Below are positions 39,213 to 48,748 of a stretch of DNA of 64,000 nt, one piece after another. Numbering within the stretch: the stretch's first letter is position 1; the number at the start of each line of letters is the position of its first letter. The translations under genes were made by a program, and so were the position numbers. The DNA is from Balanoglossus misakiensis (lineage: Eukaryota; Hemichordata), in NCBI GenBank assembly GCA_040954595.2, contig CM082584.2, positions 1-64,000 of the forward strand, in the 5' to 3' direction. The notes under the pieces are model-generated. The model made no database searches. It worked only from the letters and a program-made list of their open reading frames with translations, and was not told the DNA's origin.

Positions 39213-39334
39213 GCATTGTACATGTGGCACCAGTGAAGCATTCGGCACACATACAGTCAAACTGGAAACAGCCGTCTCACGCAACGCATGTGCCACCACA
39301 TTTTGACAAGGCATAGAGTATAACTGATCAATGG
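39213..39334 (-). pseudogene. EGF-like exon, disabled (frameshift, stop, lost donor)
   Basis: Acceptor GGCAG precedes 39,334. The module reads ...SMPCQN, then a 2-base insertion in the AATG/GTGG region shifts the frame to GGTCVA, then TGA, then GCFQFDCMCAECFTGATC. Its length of 122 bp equals 120 plus the insertion. The first EGF cysteine is also gone (DQL where others have DQC). The expected donor C|GTAAGT reads CATAAGT at 39,213-39,207, a G-to-A change that removes the GT. Three independent lesions make this a dead exon. Confidence 0.78.
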
Positions 39335-39728
39335 CTGCCAAAACAAAAATGAAAGTATCAATGACCTGCTTGTCAAAAACTTGTACATGTACTTGTGATG
39401 TTCATTTTGTTTAAATTATATAAGTGAGCAATGTCTTCATTCCTTATTTCAAACCTGTACATTTAAAATAACATAATGATGCTAGGATTTTTCTGTAAGA
39501 ATCTTGAAAAATTAAAAAATATGCCATCAACATGATACAGAAGGCTTTCCTTTTTAACGTGCACCTCACACTCAATTTTGACCCTACATCAGCAAATTTT
39601 GAAAGGATGAAACTTTGTAATGCTTCCACCCCATTTATTGGTGTACGGGTCCATCTATCACATTGAGAATACCAAAAATGAGGGTTTATATACCACGCTG
39701 TGTCATAAAACAGTTGAATTCGACACAC

Positions 39729-40447
39729 CTACGGCACAGATGGCCCCCGTCCAACACTACTGGCAGTAACAGGTGTAGTCAGTATAAGAATTTGGTGTTT
39801 GGGAACAATAGCCTCCATTTTGACACAGATTCTGATCACATGGGTTAAAGCCCCAGTATTTCTCGTGTTTATCCATTTTTCATCATCGAAAAATGCCCGT
39901 TTTTCCTGTACATTCATCATGGAATACTACATAATGAAGATAGAAGAAAGGTTTGGGCAACTATAGCTACGTGAAAGCTGTAAATATTGCCCGTAACACT
40001 TGAAATGATGCGCGGGTTTGTTTACAACGGAAATGTTGTACATGTCGATCAGCAAACGTGCCACTTTGACATTTGATGGTCAGACCATTTTCGGATTTGA
40101 TCTGGTTCCAACGACTGATTTCTCCCATAAAGTTATCTTCCCAAAATTTCGCCGAATTAGTGCGCATCTCTTCGCTGAGTCGCTTGATTTGGGGCGACCA
40201 AACCTCTTCCGCATAGATTCACATTTGAGTGCGCATGCGCACTAGTCACGTGTGTCAACAGAGCCTGACTTTCTGTCCGGACAGAAAGTCATTCTTCACC
40301 TGTTATATTGTAAATTGTATGAGTTTATGAGCAGAGCTGGGGATGATGACTGTTCGATTTAGTATCAATTATCATCTACTTTTATAAATTATAGATGCCG
40401 TTTCAAACAAAATTTTGCCCCTACGAGAAATACTGAGGCTTTAATGA
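39729..40447 (-). pseudogene. EGF-like exon split by a TTAA-flanked element and carrying a stop
   Basis: The 5' end of the exon, after a polypyrimidine tract and acceptor GATAG (40,452-40,448), is the short segment 40,441-40,447. The rest is 39,729-39,848. They are separated by a 592-bp element flanked by TTAA on both sides. Without the element and one TTAA the exon would be 123 bp, 41 codons, phase 1-1. The body has NPCDQNLCQNGGYC and then TCYCQ followed by TAG, then CWTGAIC. So the exon has both an insertion and an in-frame stop. Confidence 0.8.
39849..40440. mobile_element. MITE-like element with 18-bp inverted ends and TTAA target site
   Basis: Ends read AGCCYCAGTATTTCTCGT inward from both sides with one mismatch, and TTAA lies immediately outside each end (39,845-39,848 and 40,441-40,444). 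TTAA duplication is the hallmark of piggyBac-type and Kolobok-type transposases. At 592 bp with no transposase domain it is non-autonomous. It contains a 26-bp perfect palindrome at 40,266-40,291. It sits inside an EGF exon. Confidence 0.82.
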
Positions 40448-40578
40448 CTATCAGAAAAAAATGGTTTAAAAAACATGAAATGCAGATGGCTATACCTCAA
40501 CTAAAGATGATTCCTGCACCACAACAAAATCCTTTGACACAAGCATTATACTGGAACCATACCCAGAACACGCATTAA

Positions 40579-41564
40579 GGTAGTTGGAAAGGCTATTTTT
40601 GAAGCAAATTCTCTCAATGTTTGTGAATTTATTTTCACAAGTTAGAATAAAGATAATGACTTGAAATTTGCAGCATGTGTTCTTAACAAACTAAAAAGTG
40701 AGGGAAAAATATGACTGTAAAAATATCTGCTAAAATTATGAAATTTGATACGCCTAAATATAAATATTCATAATTTTACAAAATATTGATTGAATCTTGA
40801 CATGTTTTCACAAATTATTGAATAATTTGTATTCATTTTAATATGAAGCAACCCCTCCAGCAATGTATGGGACACTTTTAGCAAAAACTTATTTTTTTCA
40901 AAGTTATCACTCAGGAAAACACAGTTTTTGTTGATATTTTGTATACAATTTTAACGTGCTGCCAAAACACAACGGGAAAACTTATGAAAAAACTGTCCCG
41001 TAAAATTGTTCTTTGGGATGTCCCGAGCCTTTCCTGAAAGTTTCATGATAAAAAAAATATCTGGCATACCTATTCAATCACAAATAAAAACCATTACATT
41101 ATGGCGAAGGGCAGAAAAGTAGCGAAATACGCAAAGTTTAGCGGCAGTTCACAGCGAAGGATCGCATTTATCTGGGTCAAACGCTTTTCCGCTGGCTTTT
41201 CGGGTTCCCTAGAAATGTAAAAATGTCCATAATTTGGCAGCCTTTAATAAACAAGCAAGGTTATCTATCGTTGAAAATTGCAAGAATCAGTGTTTGCAAG
41301 TTACATTTAAATGCCCTTGGCTAGGGGAACCCGTTCTTGTGCGCATAGCCTAGGAGAAGTCTTCCCCTAGAGGGCGCTCAAATAAGGCTCCCTAGCTTCC
41401 TTGCCAGATGAATGAAATTAGGTATCATAAAACCAGCCATATCTTGTTACACGTTTATTGCCCCGAATTTTTTATGAGTTTAATTTTTCTCTAATACATT
41501 TCTAGATATAAATTCAGTGTTTTTAAATGAAATTTTAACTGACGCCCTAGCCTTTCCAACTACC
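40579..41564. mobile_element. MITE-like element with 17-bp inverted ends and TTAA target site
   Basis: Both ends read GGTAGTTGGAAAGGCTA inward, and TTAA flanks the element at 40,575-40,578 and 41,565-41,568. Length is 986 bp and no transposase is recognised. The interior has a smaller inverted segment near 41,340-41,380 (CCTAGGAGAAG/CTTCCCCTAG). Its ends differ from those of the 39,849 element, so it is a different TTAA family inserted about 130 bp away. Confidence 0.8.
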
Positions 41565-41608
41565 TTAAGTATATGATGAAGGGACAATGTCTCTATTTTT
41601 GGGTAATA

Positions 41609-41660
41609 CAGTAAAACCTCTCTTTATGGACACCTCTCTAATCAGAACACCTAGTAAGAT
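41609..41660 (+). mobile_element. Fragment resembling a pogo/Tigger terminal repeat
   Basis: CAGTAAAACCTCTCTTTATGGACACCTCTCTAATCAG-like wording matches the style of pogo-family terminal repeats (CAGTnnAACCTC...). No opposite end was found before the next exon. Low certainty. Confidence 0.35.
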
Positions 41661-41999
41661 TGATTTTTCAAGCCAAATAGTATGGATAATTAAGGACGTC
41701 CCTTTTACTTAATAAACAGATGTGTGCACCACCTTAGGAGAAATTACCTCACATGCACAATTATCTCTACAGACACTAGTCTTCAAGAGGCAACTCATGT
41801 ATATTTGAGTGATGAAAACATCCAGCTTCGTACACTTCCTCACAAGTTCGTGCCTATCCTAAATTGCACGGACATACAAATGAAATTTCTGTTTTCTTTT
41901 CTCGTGGGAATTTTAGAAATGAGAAGTTACCACACAATTCAATTGCCATGAAGAGAAAGTGCCCAAAAGATTGTCATTTACGGTACGTCAGAAACTTAC

Positions 42000-42122
42000 A
42001 TATTTCACAACGGTTACCCTCATAGCAACCAGTACAGGCACAGGTATATGCCGTGCAGGAGTTGGCCACTGCATTACATACAGCCCCGTTGAGACAGCTG
42101 TTTCGCTGGCATGGATCTTGGA
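42000..42122 (-). CDS. EGF-like exon (intact, 8-Cys type)
   Basis: Forty-one codons between acceptor TATTGCAG and donor GTAAG (41,999-41,995), phase 1-1. Motif: DPCQRNSCLNGAVC, then NSCTAYTCACTGCYEGNRC. All eight cysteines of the local EGF variant are present and there is no stop. Clean splice sites and frame suggest this exon has decayed less than its neighbours. Confidence 0.85.
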
Positions 42123-42451
42123 CTGCAATAAAAAGTGCAACCTAATGTTATCTCAGCAATATTTACTTTCAAAATCTGTTTGATAAAAACATCATCATTA
42201 CCATTACTGTAAATACTGAACGGAACTTCACTTCCAAAAACAACTTGCTCATTCTGGGACGCACTTGTGGGGCTATGAAAATAAACATGTTTTCTTTCAG
42301 TTGTACATCATTTTTGAGGTGAACGATTCCCAAGGCCCAAGGTGTTATGCTGAAGATGAAAATATAAAGTATGACCAACAGACAATGTATTGAGACATGA
42401 TTGTAAATGTTAGTTCCTGCATGACAAAACGTTTGTTTTAATGAGTTTTAC

Positions 42452-42568
42452 ACTGGCTGCAGTGTGTGCCGGTGAAACATCCTGGACAAGTACACTCATA
42501 AGTTGTACACGACAGCCGAGTACACTGCCCATTGTTCAGGCATGGACTTGGCCTACATGGAGTTTGTT
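42452..42568 (-). CDS. EGF-like exon (intact, 8-Cys type)
   Basis: Thirty-nine codons between acceptor GAAACAG and donor GTAAAA (42,451 downward), phase 1-1. Motif: PCRPSPCLNNGQC, a short loop RLSC, then YECTCPGCFTGTHC. Eight cysteines, no stop. The loop between C3 and C4 is two residues shorter than in the 41-codon modules, which accounts for the length. Confidence 0.84.
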
Positions 42569-42884
42569 CTGTTTCAATGGAATGAAAAAAAATAAATAGT
42601 AGTGACATAAGTTTTTAGGGTATGACCATTTCCTTAATTCCTACAGGTGTGGTTCTATCGGGTTCTCCAATAACTAAGCCTCCTTAATGTATAACTGAAC
42701 AATAAGAATTACTTATTATACTTTTGGGAGTTTAGGACTGTGGTAATTGCAAAAAAGACTCAATTCCTGAAAGTGCCTATTTGGTTTGTCACATCCTAAA
42801 TATACAGGTAATTTCATAGCTGCCAGCTATGACAAATATACCGGTATGAGGGGGGAAAAACAGTTCCTCGTCTGATAAATTTAC

Positions 42885-43007
42885 CTTGGTCACAGGTGAT
42901 TCCAATGAAACAGCCTTGACAGCGACAGGTAAACGCACTGCACGATCCACTGATTGGCTCACAGATACCGTTGTTCATGCACGGATTGGGAGAACATTGA
43001 TCGAGTC
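42885..43007 (-). CDS. EGF-like exon (intact, 8-Cys type), left copy
   Basis: Forty-one codons, acceptor CCCCCAG, donor GTAAAT, phase 1-1. Reads LDQCSPNPCMNNGIC, EPISGSC, FTCRCQGCFIGITC. All eight cysteines are present, including the Cys replacing Gly (QGC). Its duplicate at 58,742-58,864 differs by one residue (CFIG to CIIG). It is the first exon inside the duplicated segment. Confidence 0.88.
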
Positions 43008-43485
43008 CTGGGGGTTGCATGTAAATCAACCAACAATTGCATATTAACATCACAAGTCATTTCACTATTTTTTCATTCCAAACTTAAAAGATTGCTTGTA
43101 ACTTGCTGAACAAATATTCATATGGACAGACTATTCTAGCTTGGAACAGGCAAAATCAAGGGTGCCCTGACGCCCAACTTTTAAGAGCAGTTCATTTACT
43201 GAAACTGCCAGCACCCAATATTATCCCACATGTAATCAATATGTGGAAATCAAATACATCTGTAACAGTTTTAATTTACCATGTGGGTATTTGCATGGAG
43301 GGCCATGGTATTTGTTACCTACTGATAAAATACCCTTCAAAACAATATCCTCATTTCTTCAGAAGTTTGGCAACAAGACCAATAAAGTTTCACATCAAAA
43401 TTTACAATGTATAAATAAGCTTAAAAGATCTACGGAATGAAGATTGCTTGTTTGTTTGCAGGGTGTCTTGAAAGTATATACTCAC
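43008..43485 (-). other. Presumed intron
   Basis: Single-copy-looking DNA shared with the right duplicate (58,865-59,342). Overlapping plus-strand open frames (43,103-43,414 and 43,243-43,440) have no recognisable domain. Confidence 0.6.
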
Positions 43486-44494
43486 TTGTTTGACCATGGA
43501 CCCTAGAGAAAGAAGGACGCGCAATTCCAGTTTTTTCTTGAAATGATGTTCTTTTGCATACATTATTTCCAGATAAATCCCAATAATCCAATTTGCAAAT
43601 AAACTGTGTATAAACTAACGCAAAGTCTCGTGTTTTGCGTGAAGTTATCACAACACCTCAGAACATCTCGCAGAAGACGAGAAAACTGCAACGTGGTTGA
43701 ACGCAGCGATTATTTATGGAACACATCTGGACAAGTTAAACAGGAATTTGAATCTGAGTCTGACAGCGTCCAAAACAAGCATCTTTTGTCTAACAGTCCG
43801 GGTATTTCACAAGGCTGTGAGCTAACCGTACCGAGGGTTGCCTGGCGGCCATAGCGCACACATGATAATCCACCCAGTTTGTTTACAAATTGTTTTCGTG
43901 AAATCTGTTTTATTGTTCACGCACTGCGAAATAAAATGCCCCTAAACCACAATTTTTATTTCAATGCTTCACGCAAACATAAAATTATTACGAAAAGTGT
44001 CAGCGTTACTAAGAAATATGAGTGCCCAGTCGGACATGCAAAAAACATGGATGATTTGTTTACAATTTTTAAATGAAGCTTGTGGCACTAGAAATGACCG
44101 TTCAACCGACAGACGAACACCAAACCATAATAATTATCACAGACATCGTAATACTTTTAGAATTTTAGAAAAAAACGCAGTGGCTGCTGAAATGCAGGAG
44201 TGCCAGTTTGGTGGCAAGTTTTCGCATCACTGGTGGGGTCGACACGTGCCGAAGTAAGGAAGTCATTGTCCAACTGTCCTGGGTGTTAATTATATGCAAA
44301 AAAACATCATCATACAGATAATCCCCAAACCCTTTGATCTTTGCCGCAGTTGCTCGTCCTTCTTTCTCTAGGGTCTATGGTTTGACAGATGTCACCTGTG
44401 TAAGAGTTCACATACTGGCATGAATAGAAATTGCACGATGTTTGCTGGCAAAATCCACCATTCATACATGGGTTGGGATCACAGGGGTTTTGCA
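43486..44494 (-). pseudogene. EGF-like exon split by an 887-bp element, left copy
   Basis: The 5' part (44,494-44,381, after acceptor TTCCAG) reads NPCDPNPCMNGGFC, QQTSC, FYSCQYVNSYTGDIC. The 3' end (43,493-43,486) abuts donor GTGAG. Between them lies an 887-bp element flanked by TTTGA. Without it and one TTTGA the exon would be 117 bp, 39 codons, phase 1-1. This copy also has Tyr (TAT) where the right copy has Cys (TGT) in CQC, losing a canonical EGF cysteine after the duplication. Confidence 0.82.
43494..44380. mobile_element. 887-bp terminal-inverted-repeat element, 5-bp target duplication, left copy
   Basis: The ends read CCATRGACCCTAGAGAAAG (continuing AAGGACG) inward from both sides. 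The flanks are direct TTTGA repeats at 43,489-43,493 and 44,381-44,385. No transposase domain is recognised in its open frames. The core CCCTAGA recalls piggyBac ends, but the duplicated target is not TTAA, so the family is left open. It is present at the same exon position in the right copy (59,351-60,237). Confidence 0.82.
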
Positions 44495-45048
44495 CTGGAA
44501 ATTAAGAAAGGACGCCATTTTATTCCTTGCTACTCATTCTACAGTACAGATATGGCAAAAACCTTGCAGAATTATGGCAAGGGTGTGCGGAGTGATTGTG
44601 CCTACAACTTATATTAGGCTGGTATCAAGTTGTTCACACCTCCATAGATCATGTGGCAGTGACTGTGAGGCAAGGGCTTCCCTTCATGAAATCAAAGACC
44701 TGTGTACTGGAGGAGGGTTCCTTGCAAATGCTTGACTTGACTTCAAGCACACCTGTAGACTCATATGTAAATTTACACTATCTGGCCTGGAGTGAGAATT
44801 TCCATAGTTGATGTGTGTTGACAAAAGGCAGTAAAATTGGCCAGTCGCGCATAATGTTTCTTGAACCAAGACAATCAAGACATTATGCGCCACGAAAGTG
44901 ATTTTGATTGGAAAGAGTGTAATCTTGCATTCGATGTCAAGAACTCTCCAAGCTCTGCTGTGGAGATGGCTACACCTATGCTCAGGAAACATGCAGTATT
45001 TGAATGCATCAGAGACAAAAGGTAAAAGAGACTGCGCTGTATACTTAC
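44495..45048 (-). other. Presumed intron
   Basis: Shared with the right copy. No domain is recognised. The long minus-strand frame through 44,684-45,286 is an EGF exon read on into flanking intron. Confidence 0.6.
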
Positions 45049-45171
45049 ATATCTCACACCTATCACCTTTGTAGCAACCAGTACATATGCAGGTGAGATC
45101 AAAGCAGGAATTTCGAGCCGGTTGACAGAAGCCACCATTCTGGCACGGATTTGGTTGACACTGGTTGAGTC
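45049..45171 (-). CDS. EGF-like exon (intact, 8-Cys type), left copy
   Basis: Forty-one codons between acceptor CTTGCAG and donor GTAAGTA, phase 1-1. Reads LNQCQPNPCQNGGFC, QPARNSC, LTCICTGCYKGDRC. All eight cysteines are present and there is no stop. It is conserved in the right copy at 60,884-61,006. Flanking introns differ by small indels between copies (18-28 bp), but the exon is the same. Confidence 0.88.
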
Positions 45172-45470
45172 CTGCAAGGAAAAGGGTCAAATTTTCCATG
45201 ATCATCAATGTCACGTGATTATGAATGTATGTAAGTGGCTGAGTTTCCTTCAAAAATTGTGATGTGACAAACCGACAAATTAGCATATTAGCATAATCAG
45301 AATAAATAAAAAAAATGCACAGGTAGTTTAAAAGAACAAAAACTTTCGAAACGGAATAGAGCTAAGCTGCTATCCCTTTCTATTTTTGTGTTTGTACAAC
45401 ATCAGTGAAGTTTAAATCATAATAAAAAAATGATTATTATCATTATTAACTGCTACAGATTCAAACTTAC

Positions 45471-45584
45471 TTGTCTCACAACTGGTTCCCTAGTAACACT
45501 CTGTGCACATGCAAATTGTGGCAGTACAAGAATTTACCTGTTGTTGGCAGGTACCTCCATTGAGACAAGGACTTCATAAGTTGT
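45471..45584 (-). pseudogene. EGF-like exon with two in-frame stops, left copy
   Basis: Bounded by acceptor TTTTCAG and donor GTAAG, 114 bp, phase 1-1. Reads NL, TGA, SPCLNGGTC, NSC, TICMCTECY, TAG, GTSC. One stop stands where the first EGF cysteine is expected and the other before the last Gly. The same two stops are present in the right copy (61,278-61,391), so this module died before the duplication. Confidence 0.82.
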
Positions 45585-45631
45585 CTGAAAACACCAGTTT
45601 GCCCAATTTTCACTAATGTATAGGAATACAT

Positions 45632-45706
45632 GAGAAGTCGGCCAGATTAGAAGTCGGCCAGTACGCGCGCATGAGAAGTCGGCCAGTATGAGAAGTCGGC
45701 CAGTTG
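45632..45706 (+). repeat. GAGAAGTCGGCCAG subterminal repeats, left side
   Basis: Four units of (T)GAGAAGTCGGCCAG, some changed. The same units occur in reverse orientation at about 47,275-47,325. Without the pogo insertion the pair is about 0.6 kb apart, as in the right copy (61,437-61,510 and 62,034-62,083). They are probably the ends of an older inverted-repeat element. Confidence 0.65.
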
Positions 45707-45772
45707 TTGAACTTGTACCCGAATAGTGCAGTAATGACCCAGATTACTTATAACAACACTTAATAAAATATA

Positions 45773-46816
45773 CAGTTGAACCTCGGTATAACGAAAACGC
45801 TTACAACGAAAAACCGCTTACAACGAACGAACAGTCATAGTCCCGAATTGGTACCATTGTTTTCTATGGCCGTTCATACCACTTACAACGAACGAACATT
45901 TATCAATCACCGCTTACAACGAAGACATTTTCATTGTGTTACGAACACTTTTTTGAATAAAGGTTGGAAATAAACAATGTGCAATTTGACTTTGATCAAA
46001 CTAAAATGCTGTGTAACTTCTTCACATCTTCCTACGGCAGTCCAATGTCTGAATAGGGGTCAGGGCAGCAAATTCTCGCCTATTGTTTACATGTGCTTAC
46101 TAAGCATCACGCTTTTGACAGGTCGTTTGGCATCAATGCGAAAAAAGCTTTCAAGTCATTTACACATTACGGGATTTTGACTTTGATCTTAAATTTGAAA
46201 ATGACCGATATGAGACACTCATCATGGTTGAAGGTGACATCGAATACCATCGCGAAATGTTTTCGAAAAGCCCTATGTAGGAACGCGTCGACCGGTGTCC
46301 TTGACACAGCGAGTGACCTCTTGGCTACCGTTATGCCGCATATCTGCAGTCCCGCGAGAACATCGATGATGCTACCTACCATCATCTCTCTTCGATTGAA
46401 GACACGATGTTTTCAATCATGTGTTCCATTCAGCGACAATCGAAGATTACGAGCTTTTTTTCTTGCCCGCGTGAGTAACTTCGATAGGAAAACGGACAAT
46501 TGAATCTGGCGGCCTGAGGTTCATGTAGTTTTTAATTCGTGAATTTTAACTTCTTTCCGCATTGTGATTTTTGTACAATTTATTTATTAACATACTGTAC
46601 ATTTATGTTTTGATTTTTCACTAATTTATTAAGTACTGTAATAAAAAGTTTGTTTGTATGAAGTACGTGTTGTGTGCGTGTACGGGTGGGTGTGTATAAG
46701 GGCCGCCATTTTGTTCCAGTGACACGCCCCCACTTTCTCTGTGGTTACAACGAACTCCGGGTATTACGAATAGATTCAAACAGTCCCCTGTTCTTCGTTA
46801 TACCGAGGTTCGACTG
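45773..46816 (+). mobile_element. pogo/Tigger-like DNA transposon, internally deleted
   Basis: 1,044 bp with inverted ends CAGTYGAACCTCGGTATAA (continuing CGAA) and a TA duplication at 45,771-45,772 and 46,817-46,818. The right copy of the segmental duplication has the uninterrupted site AAAATATAATTGCAC near 61,573. That proves the ends, the TA target and an insertion after the duplication. CGCTTACAACGAA is repeated several times inside the left end, possibly transposase-binding sites. A plus-strand frame (46,093-46,503) contains SWLKVTSNTIAKCFRKAL, which resembles the C-terminal part of pogo/Tigger DDE transposases. The catalytic core is absent, so it is non-autonomous. Confidence 0.88.
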
Positions 46817-46818
46817 TA

Positions 46819-47446
46819 ATTGCACTAAATATTTTCATTTGGACGGATTTCCCAAATTCTTGACAACACAATGACGTCATTTCAAATAATGGCATCTGGC
46901 ATCCGTACCGGTTCCCCAGCCTCGTATCCGCGTAAGGAGCTTAGGTTGTTCGCCAAATTCCTGTGACATTTCTGATTAAAGGGAGTTGTTTCAAAGCCTA
47001 CTAAAATACATAGAAGATGTATGTGTATATTCATACTTTCTGAGACAACACCAAACAAACAAACAAACAAACGTGACAAGGAACAGACTACTGGCGCAGC
47101 TCAAGAAGTGCAGGTGACTGATGTTGACGTACCCCGGTGACGTACATGAAAAGTGAACAGACAGTTTTAAAATTCATCGGCTATTTGTACAAATATCTTA
47201 GCTCCTGTACATCAAGGAAACATTTCGTAGTGAAACAGTTATATATAACACAGAGTACCAGGGTTCTCTCCCACAGGCCGACTTCTCGTACTGGCCGAGA
47301 CCGACTTCTCATACTGGTTGACTTCTCAGGACACCATGTATAGCTAGCTGTTGAACTCAAAAAATATGTAAAACTACAAGTGATGTAAACAACTTGTGGA
47401 ACCATGTTCAAATCGAGACAAGAAGAAAAGGGATTTCAAGACTTAC
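46819..47446 (-). other. Presumed intron with inverted GACTTCTC repeats
   Basis: Contains (CAAA)5 near 47,053 (four units in the right copy) and the reverse-orientation GAGAAGTCGGCCAG units (about 47,275-47,325). No gene is seen. Confidence 0.6.
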
Positions 47447-47543
47447 CTCCTTCAGCACTTTACTGCCCTGTAGCGCACTGTGTGACACTTGTAGTTGTGC
47501 ATTCATAACCAGAAGGACGTGGCCGAACCTAGCGAGTATGAAC
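47447..47543 (-). pseudogene. GCC2/GCC3-type Cys-rich exon, disabled, left copy
   Basis: Acceptor GTGATAG, donor GTAAG. The readable part is RPSGYEC, VTQCATGQ, TAA, SAEG, matching the CPxGYxC...CxxGxYSxEG wording of GCC2/GCC3 (ephrin-receptor-like) repeats. A TAA replaces the usual Tyr, a Cys before PSGY is Arg, a second stop (TAG) lies upstream, and the 97-bp length is not a multiple of three. The same TAA is present in the right copy at 62,204-62,300. Confidence 0.6.
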
Positions 47544-47779
47544 CTATCACAGAAAAAATTCAAAGAACGATTTTTACCACCATGGTTTGGTCCAACGATC
47601 CCTTATTAGAGAGATGTCCGTAATCACAGGTTTAACTGTACAATACCTCTTCAGTGGAATCATTGTGTTTTTCAAAGTGCATCACAATATCATCTCCAAT
47701 AAGCATAACAGTTTAATTTTCTGTGTATGCCATGCTATAACACAGGGAAGTCACAAGAGTGATTTGCAGCCCAACTTAC

Positions 47780-47977
47780 CAGTAACTGTTGAACAATCCA
47801 CTACGGGTGACATGGTTGGACACTTGGATACCACTGGACAAGGCGTGCATGTGCCGTCGCCTTCCATAGCATATTCACCATTGCCACAGTCGAGCGGATC
47901 TTACATTGGATCTGAACACGATTTTCCAGCAGGGCACAGAAGACAGGATGTGCGTGCAGGCTCCTCACTTATTTCAT
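47780..47977 (-). pseudogene. GCC2/GCC3-type Cys-rich exon with one in-frame stop, left copy
   Basis: Sixty-six codons between acceptor TTAATCAG and donor GTAAG, phase 1-1. Reads SCLLCPAGKSCSDPM, TAA, DPLDCGNGEYAMEGDGTC, TPCPVVSKCP, DC. The CxxCPAGxxC...CxxGxYxxxGxxxCxxCP pattern is that of GCC2/GCC3 repeats in secreted multi-domain proteins. The only visible lesion is the TAA, also present in the right copy. Frame, length and splice sites are otherwise good. Confidence 0.75.
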
Positions 47978-48360
47978 CTGATTAAAGAAAATGAGGTTTT
48001 TAGTGATGTATTTGTGATACAGTGTCATTTAAAATAACAAATTACTTGAGATGATTCACTTCATAATTCTGAGACAAGTATACAGGCATGTAGAAAATTC
48101 TTTGGAGGACATTAAACGTCATTTCTAATCAACCATTTTCTGAATATCATAAGACTCTGCGAGATCTCACATGGCTAACCAGGTCTCGCAAGATCTCGCA
48201 CTGAGTTGATAATCTGTTGTAAACACATACATACATACACACACACACACACATACCCCCAGTCGCACTGACTTGAAAATCTGTTGTAAACACATACATG
48301 CATACACACATACCCCTCAGTTTCATCACACAGCAAACTGAACAAGTACCACAATCTTAC
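47978..48360 (-). other. Presumed intron with duplicated CA-rich segment
   Basis: A 67-bp segment containing ATCTGTTGTAAACACATACAT and CA repeats is tandemly doubled at about 48,210-48,315. The right copy has it once. Confidence 0.65.
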
Positions 48361-48489
48361 AATTTGTACATCTGGTACAGTTTGTTGCACCAGCCAATGA
48401 CACGTAACCCTTGGTACACTTGAATTGCGATGCACTGGGATCTATGCAGGCGTACCCTTGCTCACAAATAGTACAATGTTCAGCACCAG
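48361..48489 (-). CDS. GCC2/GCC3-type Cys-rich exon (intact), left copy
   Basis: Forty-three codons. The phase-1 acceptor is ATCAG just downstream of another AG; the donor is GTAAG. Reads GAEHCTICEQGYACIDPSASQFKCTKGYVSLAGATNCTRC. This is the CxxCxxGYxC...CxxGYxSxxGxxxCxxC pattern of GCC2/GCC3 repeats, without stops. Its duplicate is 63,051-63,179. It is the cleanest module of this type in the window. Confidence 0.78.
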
Positions 48490-48748
48490 CTGATCTGTAA
48501 ATCAAACAGAGAATTTACACACCAAGTTAACCTTTGAATACCACTGTAAACATTTGGTGCAAATTTTAATTATTTTCATAAATAGAGGTCTATTCAAATT
48601 TGGAAAAATTGTCATTTTTTCATTCATATATTATATCAGTAAATTTTAAATACAGAAATAGAAAATGATCCCATCCTATTTTTCAGTTAGTAAATTACCT
48701 GACCTAATGTTTGATGTTGGAAATAAAGGTGGGTGGGTAGAAGTTTAC

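Noticed and set aside
43103-43440. Overlapping plus-strand open frames conserved in both duplicates
   Set aside because: They lie in a presumed intron. Conservation follows from the recent duplication of the whole segment, and no domain is seen.
43494-44380. piggyBac assignment from the CCCTAGA core
   Set aside because: The flanking duplication is TTTGA, not TTAA, and the inverted ends extend outside the CCCTAGA core.
44684-45286. 200-residue minus-strand frame as an EGF protein
   Set aside because: Only 45,049-45,171 is the EGF exon, with clear acceptor and donor; the flanks are intron.
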